This document shows positions 19,049-27,931 of a stretch of DNA of 64,000 nucleotides, one piece after another (within the stretch, counting starts at the first letter, position 1; each line of letters starts with the position of its first letter). The notes beneath the pieces are model-generated. The model worked only from the letters and a program-made list of their open reading frames with translations. It had not been told where the DNA came from and made no database searches. The DNA is from JADKIH01 sp031385005 (GTDB taxonomy: Bacteria; Bacteroidota; Bacteroidia; AKYH767-A; 2013-40CM-41-45), in contig JANNBB010000027.1 in assembly GCA_031385005.1 (NCBI GenBank), positions 72,948-136,947 on the forward strand, read 5' to 3'. Both the position numbers and the translations under genes were made by a program.

Positions 19049-22048
19049 ATGCAAAGCAAAGGAGCTATTAAGTTGTTTGCCGTTTTACTTACACTGGTTT
19101 GTCTTTACCAGTTGAGTTTTACGTTTGTTACCCGTCACGTAGAGAACAATGCGAGAGAATTTTCAGGTGGAGATGTTGCTAAAGAAAAAGCATATCTCGA
19201 CTCCATGAATTCTCAGGAGGTGTATCCAATATTCGGGTTCAACTACAAAAAATGTAAAGACAATGAGATAAACCTTGGACTCGATTTAAAAGGAGGAATG
19301 AACGTAACGATGGAAGTTTCATTGGTCGATCTTATCCGTTCTATGTCGAATCACAGTAAGGATGGTAATTTCAATAAAGCGTTGGATAATGCACAAGCTG
19401 CACTTTCAAACAGCCAGAAAGATTTTGTTACACTCTTTGTTGAAGAATTTCAAAAACTCGATCCGAATGCGCGTTTGTCCTCTATTTTTGCTACGAAAGA
19501 ATTACAAGACAGAATTAATTTTAATTCGACAAACGATCAGGTAAAAGAAGTCATTCGAGTGGAAGCGAATGCAGCTTTCGATCGTACATACCAGATCTTA
19601 AAAACGCGTATCGATAAGTTTGGTGTTACACAGCCAAACGTACAGAAACTTGGTAACGGACGTATACTTGTTGAATTACCGGGAATAAAAGAACCGGATC
19701 GTGTACGTAAACTTTTACAAGGAACTGCCAAACTAGAGTTTTGGGAGACCTATGATAATACTGAAATTTATCCGATACTGGATGAAGTAAACAAGACGTT
19801 AAAGCTGATTGGTACACCGGATTCAAATGCTACTGCAAGTTTAAATCCCGATACAATAGGAACGCGTAACGATACATTAAAGGCGGCTACAGATAGCACC
19901 ACTGCGGCTGCTGACACATCTTCGTTGATGAGTCAGTTAGGTAAGCCGGCAACTACAGACACTTCAAAATCGGATACTACAAAGGCTGCAGGACAACAAA
20001 CATTTGAAGAGTTTGCAAAAAACAATCCATTGTTTGCTGTTTTAGCTCCATCTGTTCAGCAAAATCAGCAAAACCAATCAGAACTTCGTAAAGGACCTGT
20101 TATCGGTTCGGCATTAACCAAAGATACAGCCCGGGTTAACCGGATTTTGGCAATGGATCAAATTCGTTCGAAGTTTCCTCGTGAGTTTAGATCATTCTGG
20201 TCTGTTAAGCCCGTAGATGCGGAAGGAAAAGTTGTTCAATTGATTGCTATCCGTACTCCAAGTCGCGACAACATGGCTCCACTGGATGGTGCTGCCATTA
20301 TTGATGCACGTAAACAAAAAGGACAGTTTACGGATAACTGGGAAATCAGTATGGCTATGAATGCGGAAGGCGCAAGAGTATGGAAGCGACTGACCCATGA
20401 TAACGTTCAAAAATCCATAGCCATTGTTTTAGATGATTATGTTTATTCATATCCGAATGTAATACAAGAGATTTCCGGTGGAAATTCGAGTATCACCGGT
20501 TCTTTCACCTTGGCAGAGGCAGACGATCTTGCAAACATCCTGAAAGTAGGAAAGCTTCCTGCACCAGCTCGTATCGTTGAAGATACAGTGGTTGGCCCGA
20601 CACTTGGTCAGGAAGCTATTAGCTCCGGATTACTATCATTTGTAATCGCTTTGATTCTGGTTTTATTATTCATGGTATCTTATTACAACAATGCCGGTTT
20701 AGTTGCCGACATCGCACTATTTGCAAACGTATTCTTTGTAATGGGAATCTTAGCTTCTTTGGGTGCTGTACTTACGCTCCCGGGAATTGCAGGTATCGTA
20801 CTTACAATAGGTATGTCGGTGGATGCCAACATCCTTATCTTCGAGCGTATCCGCGAGGAATTAGCAGCCGGTAAAGGAATACGATTGGCAGTGAGCGATG
20901 GTTTTAAACATGCTTATTCATCCATCATCGATTCAAACGTTACTACACTTATACTTGGTATCATTCTTTATATATTCGGTTCGGGTCCGATTCAGGGATT
21001 TGCAACTACCCTAATCATCGGTATCCTTACTTCTTTATTCTGTGCAATTTTCATTACTCGTCTTATCTTCGATTGGATGTTAGCGCGTAATAAAGAAATC
21101 AAATTCTGGAATGGAGCAACTAAAGGTGCTTTCAAGAATATTCACATCAATTTTGTTGAGAAAAGAAAACTCTACTATTTTATTTCAAGCACCATCATCG
21201 TTTTGGGAATTGTTTCTTTTATGTTTAAAGGATTAAACTTTGGTGTTGATTTCGAAGGAGGCAGAACCTATGTGGTGCGATTTGATAAGGAGATTTCAAC
21301 TGTAAATGTTATTGACGCATTAAAAGGTCCACTCACCAAAGCTCCGGAAGTAAAAACATTTGGAAATTCGAATCAGGTTAAGATTACTACTTCTTACCTG
21401 ATTGACGATCAGTCAGCAGATGCAGAAACGAAAGTAACTGATCAATTGAATTTGGGTCTGAAATCGATTGAGGGAACAACCTATACCGTTCTTAGTTCAC
21501 AAAAAGTTGGTCCAACCATTGCAGATGATATTAAGAAATCAGCTGTTTGGGCAATCCTCATTTCTTGTGCCTTGATGTTTATGTACATCTTTATTCGTTT
21601 CCGTCGCTGGCAGTTTGGTTTAGGTGCTGTTGTTGCCCTTTTACACGATGTACTCATCGTACTTGCCATCTTCTCCATCTTCAACGGTATTCTTCCTTTT
21701 TCTTTAGAGATCGATCAGGCCTTCATTGCGGCTATCTTAACCGTAATGGGCTATTCGATGACAGATACTGTCGTTGTGTTTGACCGAATTCGTGAATTCG
21801 TCGGTATTCATCACCATGCTCACGACCAGAAAAAAGTCATCAACGATGCCTTAAACGCAACATTAAGCAGAACAATCAATACATCGCTTACCATATTCTT
21901 CGTTCTCCTTGCTATCTTCATTTTTGGTGGAGAGGTAATACGAGGATTTACTTTCGCTCTACTTATTGGAATCGTAATCGGTACATATTCATCTATTTGT
22001 ATCGCTACACCGATTGTAGTTGATTTTGCGAAGAAAGAAAACGCTTAG
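19049..22048 (+). CDS. secDF: Fused protein translocase subunit SecDF
   Basis: 999 aa. SecD and SecF are fused in one chain, as in most Bacteroidota. SecD part ~1-690: N-terminal helix, the periplasmic P1 region (NLGLDLKGGMNVTMEVSL), a low-complexity Ser/Thr/Asp insert at ~265-315, then GLDPNILIFE-type membrane motifs (VDANILIFERIREEL). SecF begins near residue 694: GLNFGVDFEGGRTYVV, then TDTVVVFDRIREF. Uses the proton gradient to help SecYEG pull proteins across the inner membrane. Next to tatA, so two export systems are neighbours. Confidence 0.97.
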   Translation: MQSKGAIKLFAVLLTLVCLYQLSFTFVTRHVENNAREFSGGDVAKEKAYLDSMNSQEVYPIFGFNYKKCKDNEINLGLDLKGGMNVTMEVSLVDLIRSMSNHSKDGNFNKALDNAQAALSNSQKDFVTLFVEEFQKLDPNARLSSIFATKELQDRINFNSTNDQVKEVIRVEANAAFDRTYQILKTRIDKFGVTQPNVQKLGNGRILVELPGIKEPDRVRKLLQGTAKLEFWETYDNTEIYPILDEVNKTLKLIGTPDSNATASLNPDTIGTRNDTLKAATDSTTAAADTSSLMSQLGKPATTDTSKSDTTKAAGQQTFEEFAKNNPLFAVLAPSVQQNQQNQSELRKGPVIGSALTKDTARVNRILAMDQIRSKFPREFRSFWSVKPVDAEGKVVQLIAIRTPSRDNMAPLDGAAIIDARKQKGQFTDNWEISMAMNAEGARVWKRLTHDNVQKSIAIVLDDYVYSYPNVIQEISGGNSSITGSFTLAEADDLANILKVGKLPAPARIVEDTVVGPTLGQEAISSGLLSFVIALILVLLFMVSYYNNAGLVADIALFANVFFVMGILASLGAVLTLPGIAGIVLTIGMSVDANILIFERIREELAAGKGIRLAVSDGFKHAYSSIIDSNVTTLILGIILYIFGSGPIQGFATTLIIGILTSLFCAIFITRLIFDWMLARNKEIKFWNGATKGAFKNIHINFVEKRKLYYFISSTIIVLGIVSFMFKGLNFGVDFEGGRTYVVRFDKEISTVNVIDALKGPLTKAPEVKTFGNSNQVKITTSYLIDDQSADAETKVTDQLNLGLKSIEGTTYTVLSSQKVGPTIADDIKKSAVWAILISCALMFMYIFIRFRRWQFGLGAVVALLHDVLIVLAIFSIFNGILPFSLEIDQAFIAAILTVMGYSMTDTVVVFDRIREFVGIHHHAHDQKKVINDALNATLSRTINTSLTIFFVLLAIFIFGGEVIRGFTFALLIGIVIGTYSSICIATPIVVDFAKKENA

Positions 22049-22050
22049 TA

Positions 22051-22108
22051 ATTCGTTGATTTGTTAATTCGTTAATTGGCCAATTAACGAATTAGCTAAT
22101 CAACGAAT
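22051..22108. repeat. 58-bp near-perfect palindrome between secDF and tatA
   Basis: Arms 22051-22079 and 22080-22108 are reverse complements at 27 of 29 positions, centred on GGCC. Each arm is built of ATTCGTTRATT-like words. It begins 2 nt after the secDF stop and has no T-run, so it is not a typical terminator; it could form a strong mRNA hairpin or be a dispersed repeat. Confidence 0.75.
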
Positions 22109-22147
22109 TAATCAATACCTTTAGGATAGCTAATAACCCAATCCAAA

Positions 22148-22384
22148 ATGTCCATTCAAACAATATTGTTTCTCAACCTGGGTGGTGGAGAAATATTTGT
22201 AATTCTCTTAGTGGTATTACTTTTTTTCGGATCGAAACGCATACCGGAACTTGCAAAAGGTTTAGGTAAAGGAATGCGTGAATTCAAAGATGCCATGAGT
22301 GGAATCGAGAATGAAGTTCGTAATGCTTCTAATGAAACACCTAAGCCGGCATCAAAGCCGGAAGAGCCAAAGAAAATCGAGTAG
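22148..22384 (+). CDS. tatA: Twin-arginine translocase subunit TatA/TatE
   Basis: 78 aa. One N-terminal membrane helix (EIFVILLVVLLFFGS), the hinge FGSKRIPELAKGLGKG and an amphipathic helix (MREFKDAMSGIENE), then a charged tail. TatA forms the pore that moves folded proteins with twin-arginine signals across the inner membrane. Lies downstream of secDF across the palindrome; followed at once by a strong terminator. Confidence 0.95.
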   Translation: MSIQTILFLNLGGGEIFVILLVVLLFFGSKRIPELAKGLGKGMREFKDAMSGIENEVRNASNETPKPASKPEEPKKIE

Positions 22385-22415
22385 TTAATCGGATTTCTTA
22401 ATTAAAAAAAATTAG

Positions 22416-22461
22416 AACGGTTACAGAATGCGGTAAGCAATCTGTAACCGTTTTTTTTTTT
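22416..22461 (+). terminator. Rho-independent terminator after tatA
   Basis: Perfect 12-bp stem, AACGGTTACAGA (22416-22427) with TCTGTAACCGTT (22441-22452), a 13-nt loop and about 11 T residues. The A-rich left side may let it also serve the convergent sppA gene. Confidence 0.9.
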
Positions 22462-22489
22462 GATTAAAATACTCAAGAATATTTTTGAA

Positions 22490-24259
22490 TTATTTTATTT
22501 CAATGCTTATTGGGAGTTTTGCTAAAATTCCTTTTTCATTGACGAGCTCATTTAACTTTTGGTAGTAGATGTAAGATTCTCCAAGCTGTTGTTTAGTGAA
22601 AGACGTTTTTACTTCTGTATTTAAATCTTCCATTATCTGTTCGAAAAACTCTTTTTGTTCAGGTAGTGCAATTGTACGGTAAGTTGTTAAGTTGACTTTT
22701 TTGGCAGCTATTTCAATTGCATCGTTGAGTCCGCCCAGTACATCGACAAGCCCCAATCTTTTAGCATCGGTGCCTGTCCATACACGACCTTGTCCAATGC
22801 TATCGACTGCAGCTTTAGAAATATTCCTTCCTTCGGATACATGGGTAATAAACGTATCATAAATCTTTTCCACTTCTTCCTGTATGATTGCGCGTTCCTC
22901 ATCGCTCATTGGGCGACTCATATCACCGAGGTCGGCGTATTTTCCGGTTTTATCTCCATCGAAAGTAATACCGAGTTTATTCTTAAACATTTCCCGGGCA
23001 TTAAACATCAATCCGAATACGCCAATAGATCCGGTAATCGTATTTGGGCGGGCGACAATGGTATCGGCCGCACAAGAAATATAATACCCACCGGAAGCGG
23101 CATAGTCTCCCATAGAAACAATGAGCGGCTTTGCACGCTGTGCAAGAACTGTTTCCCTCCAGATAACGTCAGAAGCAAGTGCGCTGCCTCCGGGAGAATT
23201 TACTCTCAAGACAATAGCTTTGATCGTGGAATCGAGTCTGGCCTTACGTATGGAAGCCGCAATTCGTGTTGAACCGACCTGGTCATCTTGTCCGTCGCCG
23301 CTAACAATATCACCGTTTGCATAAATCACGGCAATTTTTTTCGCGGAGAAATCCTCAGCTTTTACGAAGGCATTGGTGTATTTTTTAAGAGAAACCAATT
23401 TTACATTTTCTTTTTCTTCCAGACCCGTTTTTTTCTTTAGGTCAGAAAGAACCTCATCGTAAAAGGCAATTTTATCGACTAAATTCAAACGCAAAGCATC
23501 TTCCGGCTTTCGAGCAGAGAGACTATCGGCAATTTGTTGCAAGGCAGACTTGGAGATATTTCTAGAGGTAGAAATGCCATCAAGAACATTGTTCCAGATA
23601 CCATTGATAAAGGTGGAAATTTGCTCACGATTTTCCGGACTCATTTTATCATACATAAATGGCTCTACTGCACTTTTGAATTTACCATGACGGATGATTT
23701 CCGGCTTTAATTCGAGTTTTTCCAGGGTACCTTTAAAAAACATTAGATTTACGCGGATGCCTTTGAAATCAAGATCACCTTGTGGGTATATATAAATTTT
23801 ATCTGCTAAAGAAGCCAGATAATAAGCACCCTGTGAATAGGATTCGCTATAAGCATAGATGAACTTTTGACTTTTCTTGAAATCTAAAAGTGCATGGCGA
23901 ATTTCTTCGATGGTTGCCATTCCTGCCTGTATCATGGTAAGATTAAGAAATAAACCTTTGATGCGATCATCGGCTTTTGCTTTGGCAATGGATTTAAGAA
24001 TTTGATCGAGACCCGGCGAACGGTCTGTTTTAAGGTTAGAAAAATCCAAATCTTCAAAGGGATTGTTGCTGGTTCGTTCTTTAATTGGATCTTCAAAATT
24101 AATTTCTAATACAGAATTGTCGCTTACGGCAACTTTTTTATCTCCCTGAACCGACATCATCAACCCCGAAATGATGGCAAGCATGAGAAAGAACAATAAT
24201 ATTGCGCCAAGAAAGAAACCTGTCATCGAGGCCAACATGAATTTAAAAAACTGCTTCAT
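22490..24259 (-). CDS. sppA: Signal peptide peptidase SppA, 67K type
   Basis: 589 aa, the long two-repeat form. One N-terminal membrane helix (FMLASMTGFFLGAILLFFLM). The N-terminal half holds the SQGAYYLASLADKIYI segment that in E. coli SppA supplies the catalytic Lys. The C-terminal half has NSPGGSALASDVI and GDYAASGGYYISCAAD, whose Ser after GDYAA is the nucleophile. Degrades leftover signal peptides in the membrane. A possible -7 box TTAATTTG lies on the minus strand at 24283-24290. Converges on tatA. Confidence 0.95.
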   Translation of the reverse strand: MKQFFKFMLASMTGFFLGAILLFFLMLAIISGLMMSVQGDKKVAVSDNSVLEINFEDPIKERTSNNPFEDLDFSNLKTDRSPGLDQILKSIAKAKADDRIKGLFLNLTMIQAGMATIEEIRHALLDFKKSQKFIYAYSESYSQGAYYLASLADKIYIYPQGDLDFKGIRVNLMFFKGTLEKLELKPEIIRHGKFKSAVEPFMYDKMSPENREQISTFINGIWNNVLDGISTSRNISKSALQQIADSLSARKPEDALRLNLVDKIAFYDEVLSDLKKKTGLEEKENVKLVSLKKYTNAFVKAEDFSAKKIAVIYANGDIVSGDGQDDQVGSTRIAASIRKARLDSTIKAIVLRVNSPGGSALASDVIWRETVLAQRAKPLIVSMGDYAASGGYYISCAADTIVARPNTITGSIGVFGLMFNAREMFKNKLGITFDGDKTGKYADLGDMSRPMSDEERAIIQEEVEKIYDTFITHVSEGRNISKAAVDSIGQGRVWTGTDAKRLGLVDVLGGLNDAIEIAAKKVNLTTYRTIALPEQKEFFEQIMEDLNTEVKTSFTKQQLGESYIYYQKLNELVNEKGILAKLPISIEIK

Positions 24260-24350
24260 TTGTTTATTTTTATTTAGAGGTGCAAATTAATAACTCTTAC
24301 CGATATGCTTGTCTGTTTTTCAGAAATCATTAGGTTTGAATAATCTTAAG

Positions 24351-24839
24351 ATGAATCGGGCAATAATACTTTTAGGCAGTAATAAAGGAAATTCTTCTCG
24401 TAATTTGGAAGAGTCGAAGGCATATATTGAAAAAAATGCAGGAAAAATCGTAAAGTTTTCCGGCACTTATATTACAGAGCCCTGGGGTAAAACAGACCAG
24501 CCATTTTTTTTGAATCAAGTCGTAGTAGTTGATACTGTGTTGACTGCGCTACAATTAATCAATATGCTTTTGCTGATTGAAGAAAAAATGGGAAGAAAAA
24601 GAGTTGAAAAATGGGAGTCGCGGTTATTAGATCTGGATATTCTTTTTTTTAATAATGACATCATAGAAGAAGAAGGTTTGATAATCCCTCATCCACATTT
24701 GCATGAAAGGCGATTTACCCTTGTTCCTCTTGCTGAGATAATGCCTGGTTTTAATCATCCGGTATTCGGGAAAAACATTCAAACGCTGCTTTCAGAACTG
24801 AAAGATAATCTGCGTGTAAATTTATCGTCGGAAACATAA
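24351..24839 (+). CDS. folK: 2-amino-4-hydroxy-6-hydroxymethyldihydropteridine diphosphokinase
   Basis: 162 aa from ATG 24351 (MNRAIILLGSNKGN); the in-frame TTG at 24309 adds 14 residues that do not fit the family. HPPK signature parts are visible: ILLGSNKGN, TEPWGKTDQPFFLN, and WESRLLDLDILFF with the metal-binding Asp pair, then IPHPHLHERRFTLVPLAE. Transfers pyrophosphate from ATP to the pterin in folate synthesis. Followed 45 bp later by the deoxynucleoside kinase; likely one operon. Confidence 0.95.
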   Translation: MNRAIILLGSNKGNSSRNLEESKAYIEKNAGKIVKFSGTYITEPWGKTDQPFFLNQVVVVDTVLTALQLINMLLLIEEKMGRKRVEKWESRLLDLDILFFNNDIIEEEGLIIPHPHLHERRFTLVPLAEIMPGFNHPVFGKNIQTLLSELKDNLRVNLSSET

Positions 24840-24884
24840 ATAATTGGAAGTAAAAAGAGAGTTTTTTCAGACATTACGGGCGAA

Positions 24885-25523
24885 ATGAAATTGAAGTATG
24901 ATTATATAGTTGTTGAAGGAAATATTGGTTCCGGAAAAACTTCTCTGGCTACTAAACTTTCTGAGCAATTTAACACACGCTTAATTCTGGAGCGTTTTGC
25001 CGAAAATCCTTTTCTGCCATTGTTTTATGAGCAACCGACGAGATATGCTTTTCCGTTAGAATTGTCTTTTTTAGCCGACAGATACCATCAGTTAAAAGAA
25101 GAATTATCTCCTCGGGAATTGTTTAAGCAGCAAACGGTTTCCGATTATATCCTGAGTAAATCGTTAATATTTGCCAATATTACTCTTAAAAACGATGAAA
25201 ATCTCTTGTACCAACGGCTTTTTCATATCATCAATCCCCATCTTCCCAAACCCGACTTACTGGTTTATCTGCATAAAGACGTTTCATTATTGAAAAAAAA
25301 CATTCAATTGCGAGGCAGGTCTTATGAGCAGAATATCGAAGAAGAATATCTCAAAAAGCTGGAGGAAGGGTATTGGGAGTATTTTAAGTTATTCAGCAGC
25401 AACAGAATCCTGTTAATTGATACGAACAATATTGATTTTGTAAACAATGAGGACGACTATCAAGAAATTCTGGAACTGATCCAGGCGGATTATGAGCCGG
25501 GAATACACCGAAAAATCTTGTAG
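24885..25523 (+). CDS. Deoxynucleoside kinase (dNK/dGK family)
   Basis: 212 aa. P-loop EGNIGSGKTSLATKL at residues ~11-25, the FAENPFLPLFYEQP substrate segment, FLADRYHQL, and the lid region LRGRSYEQNIEEEYLKKLEEGYW with the DRS/RSYE-type arginines. Phosphorylates deoxynucleosides for salvage; the sequence does not settle whether dA, dG or dC is preferred. The folK-kinase pairing is common in Bacteroidota. Confidence 0.9.
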   Translation: MKLKYDYIVVEGNIGSGKTSLATKLSEQFNTRLILERFAENPFLPLFYEQPTRYAFPLELSFLADRYHQLKEELSPRELFKQQTVSDYILSKSLIFANITLKNDENLLYQRLFHIINPHLPKPDLLVYLHKDVSLLKKNIQLRGRSYEQNIEEEYLKKLEEGYWEYFKLFSSNRILLIDTNNIDFVNNEDDYQEILELIQADYEPGIHRKIL

Positions 25524-25553
25524 ATAAAGACTTTCTCAGATTAAATTATTCTC

Positions 25554-25583
25554 TTGAATATTTTGAAATGAAGGGTTAATTTG
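25554..25583 (+). promoter_or_regulatory. Promoter of the OmpA-family gene (TTG-N19-TTAATTTG)
   Basis: TTG at 25554-25556 and TTAATTTG at 25576-25583 are 19 nt apart. The -7 element has one mismatch to TAnnTTTG. Start expected near 25588, giving a ~26-nt leader before ATG 25614. Confidence 0.55.
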
Positions 25584-25613
25584 CGCTCTTAAATTTAACC
25601 TAATACTTTTCAA

Positions 25614-27314
25614 ATGAATACATACAAGCGTCTTTTCATAAGCACGTTCATCATTTTATCGGCACTCCATATTTCTGCCCAAACACCCGTCGAAACGACC
25701 CCTGAGCCCGCTATGAAAATTAAGGCCTACCGGATGTCGACAGTCCGGGATTTCGATACTTGGGATTTTGGTGCTCACTTTGGATTTACTTATGCGAGCA
25801 CAGATATTGCCGGTTCCAATATTGGTTTCGGTGGAAAACAAATGTCATTCGGATTGGATGTTACCAAGTTTCTCACTCACTCTTTTGCTATTCAAGGCAG
25901 AGTATTAACCGGAAGTCTGAAGGGCCTCGATGAAGGTAAACCTTTGTTTCAGTATCACACAAAAATAAATTACGATCTGTCGCTGAATGCTCTTTTTCAA
26001 ATTGGCAACGTGTCATTTCTGTCGCGTGTTCCCAACCTGGCATTATATGCAACCATCGGAGTCGGCGTCATGAAGTATTCACCTTACGTATCTATCGATG
26101 GAGGTAATACAGAAGTTCATGGAATCTATTCACAATACACACAGCCTTATGAATACGACAATTATAAATCATCAACAGATCTGGTTCTTCCAATCGGCAT
26201 GGGGGTTAAATACAGAGTTTCCGATAAGTTTACGATCACGGGAGAATACAGTGTGAGAAATACCAAATCGGATAAGCTTGATGGATTCTTCAAACTGCTG
26301 TCAGAAAACGATCACTATTCTACGTTGAATTTTGGTGTTGCCTACCATTTTGGAAACAGAGGAAAGGTTCTCGAATGGGAAAATCCGATGCAATCCATTT
26401 ACAATGATTATTTGCAAATGAAAGAAAAAGTAGATAATTCAACTCTTGATAGTGATGAAGATGGCGTTGCAGATTTATTCGATAAAGAACCGGATACCCG
26501 TATTGGTTCGAAAGTGTATGGTGATGGAAGATCGGTAGACACAGATGGTGACGGCATTCCTGACATAACAGACAGCGATCCATATTCCAATCTGAAAGTA
26601 AAAGTTGAAGCATCAGGTAAAGAAGTTGGTGTAAATTCCAAACCGGCACCGGGTGCCTCCACAAAAGACTCCGATGGCGATGGAATACCTGACCACCTCG
26701 ATGCAGAACCTTACTCAACAAGAGGTGCAAAAGTGGATATTACAGGAAAGGAAATTCCTGCCATGACTGACGAAAGAAAAAAAGATAGTGACGGAGATGG
26801 TATTGCTGATTACTTGGATTCCGAACCTTATTCTACCCGTGGAGTAAAGGTGGATGCATTTGGAAAAGAAATTAAATCAGCCGAGTCTCCGAATACAAGT
26901 TCAGTTTCAGTTCCTTCTTCACCTCCGATAAGCGAAGAAGAAGCAAAAAAACAATCAGCTAAACCTGTTTTTATTCCTTCAGCACAACCTACACTCTATC
27001 TTCCTTCCATATTTTTTGGGCCTAATCAAGATGTAGTGGAGAGCCGCTACAATAATGATTTAGCATCTGTTGCTTTAGCCATGTACAAAAATCCGGAATT
27101 AAAATTAAAGATTGTAGGAAATTGCGATACAAAAGGAAGCATAACCTATAATATTGCTTTAGGAAACCGCAGAGCAGATGCCGTTAAAAATTACCTGGTC
27201 AAGAAATTCAAAGTTGATTCAAGTCGTTTGTTTACGGAAACTGTTGGAAAAGCATCTACCATTGACGGAGCAGGATCCATTAACAGGAGAGTTGATTTAA
27301 TGGTAAAGGAATAG
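25614..27314 (+). CDS. OmpA-family outer membrane protein with thrombospondin type 3 repeats
   Basis: 566 aa. Signal peptide (LFISTFIILSALHISAQ), then a predicted outer membrane beta-barrel (~30-250). Residues ~275-420 carry four TSP3 calcium repeats (DSDEDGVADLFDKEPD, DTDGDGIPDITDSDP and two more). A Pro/Ser linker leads to a C-terminal OmpA peptidoglycan-binding domain (~455-566; GNCDTKGSITYNIALGNRRA and RRVDLMV). Anchors the outer membrane to the cell wall. Converges on the TrmH-type gene with 2 bp between the stops. Confidence 0.93.
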   Translation: MNTYKRLFISTFIILSALHISAQTPVETTPEPAMKIKAYRMSTVRDFDTWDFGAHFGFTYASTDIAGSNIGFGGKQMSFGLDVTKFLTHSFAIQGRVLTGSLKGLDEGKPLFQYHTKINYDLSLNALFQIGNVSFLSRVPNLALYATIGVGVMKYSPYVSIDGGNTEVHGIYSQYTQPYEYDNYKSSTDLVLPIGMGVKYRVSDKFTITGEYSVRNTKSDKLDGFFKLLSENDHYSTLNFGVAYHFGNRGKVLEWENPMQSIYNDYLQMKEKVDNSTLDSDEDGVADLFDKEPDTRIGSKVYGDGRSVDTDGDGIPDITDSDPYSNLKVKVEASGKEVGVNSKPAPGASTKDSDGDGIPDHLDAEPYSTRGAKVDITGKEIPAMTDERKKDSDGDGIADYLDSEPYSTRGVKVDAFGKEIKSAESPNTSSVSVPSSPPISEEEAKKQSAKPVFIPSAQPTLYLPSIFFGPNQDVVESRYNNDLASVALAMYKNPELKLKIVGNCDTKGSITYNIALGNRRADAVKNYLVKKFKVDSSRLFTETVGKASTIDGAGSINRRVDLMVKE

Positions 27315-27316
27315 TT

Positions 27317-27838
27317 TCAAAAGGTAACAAACCTGTAACAAACAATTCCGGCACTGACTGCCACATTTAAAGAGTGTTTGGTACCTTGTTGAGGAATTTC
27401 TATAAAAAGATCACATTGTTTTAAGGCATCTTCGCTGACGCCATTGATTTCATGTCCGAAAATAAATACGTATTTTTTATTCTTTTCCGGAAAAAAATCA
27501 TTCAGTGAAATTCCCCCTTCAACTTGTTCGATTCCAACGATTACATAGCCTTCATTTTTAAGGCGATGGATGGCTTCGCCGATATCTTTTTCATAAAACC
27601 AGTCGACAGAATTCTCGGCACCTAATGCTGTTTTGTGAATCTCCCGATGAGGAGGTGTAGCCGTAATACCGCATAAGCCAATCGCCGAACACCGGAAGGC
27701 ATCGGCCGTTCGAAAGATCGAACCGATGTTATTCATACTCCTGACACTATCGAGGAGAATGATAAAGGGCTTTTTTGGAGCGACTTTAAAATCATCAACA
27801 GTTAACCGACCTAGTTCTGTATTTTGTATCTTTCGCAT
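27317..27838 (-). CDS. TrmH/SpoU family RNA 2'-O-methyltransferase
   Basis: 173 aa, a short SPOUT enzyme. Motif 1 is seen in LLDSVRSMNNIGSIFRTADA with the catalytic-type Asn/Arg, motif 2 in FIFGHEINGVSEDAL, and motif 3 in IPQQGTKHSLNVAVSAGIV. Methylates a ribose in tRNA or rRNA with S-adenosylmethionine; the target nucleotide is not clear. Divergent from mutS; the starts are ~95 bp apart. Confidence 0.9.
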   Translation of the reverse strand: MRKIQNTELGRLTVDDFKVAPKKPFIILLDSVRSMNNIGSIFRTADAFRCSAIGLCGITATPPHREIHKTALGAENSVDWFYEKDIGEAIHRLKNEGYVIVGIEQVEGGISLNDFFPEKNKKYVFIFGHEINGVSEDALKQCDLFIEIPQQGTKHSLNVAVSAGIVCYRFVTF

Positions 27839-27931
27839 GCGGAGGTTGGCGGCATTGGTAGCACTGCGAATGACAAAGTTTGTTATTCGTCAAACATCAG
27901 GTATCAGCCATCGCGCACAAAATTAACAATC

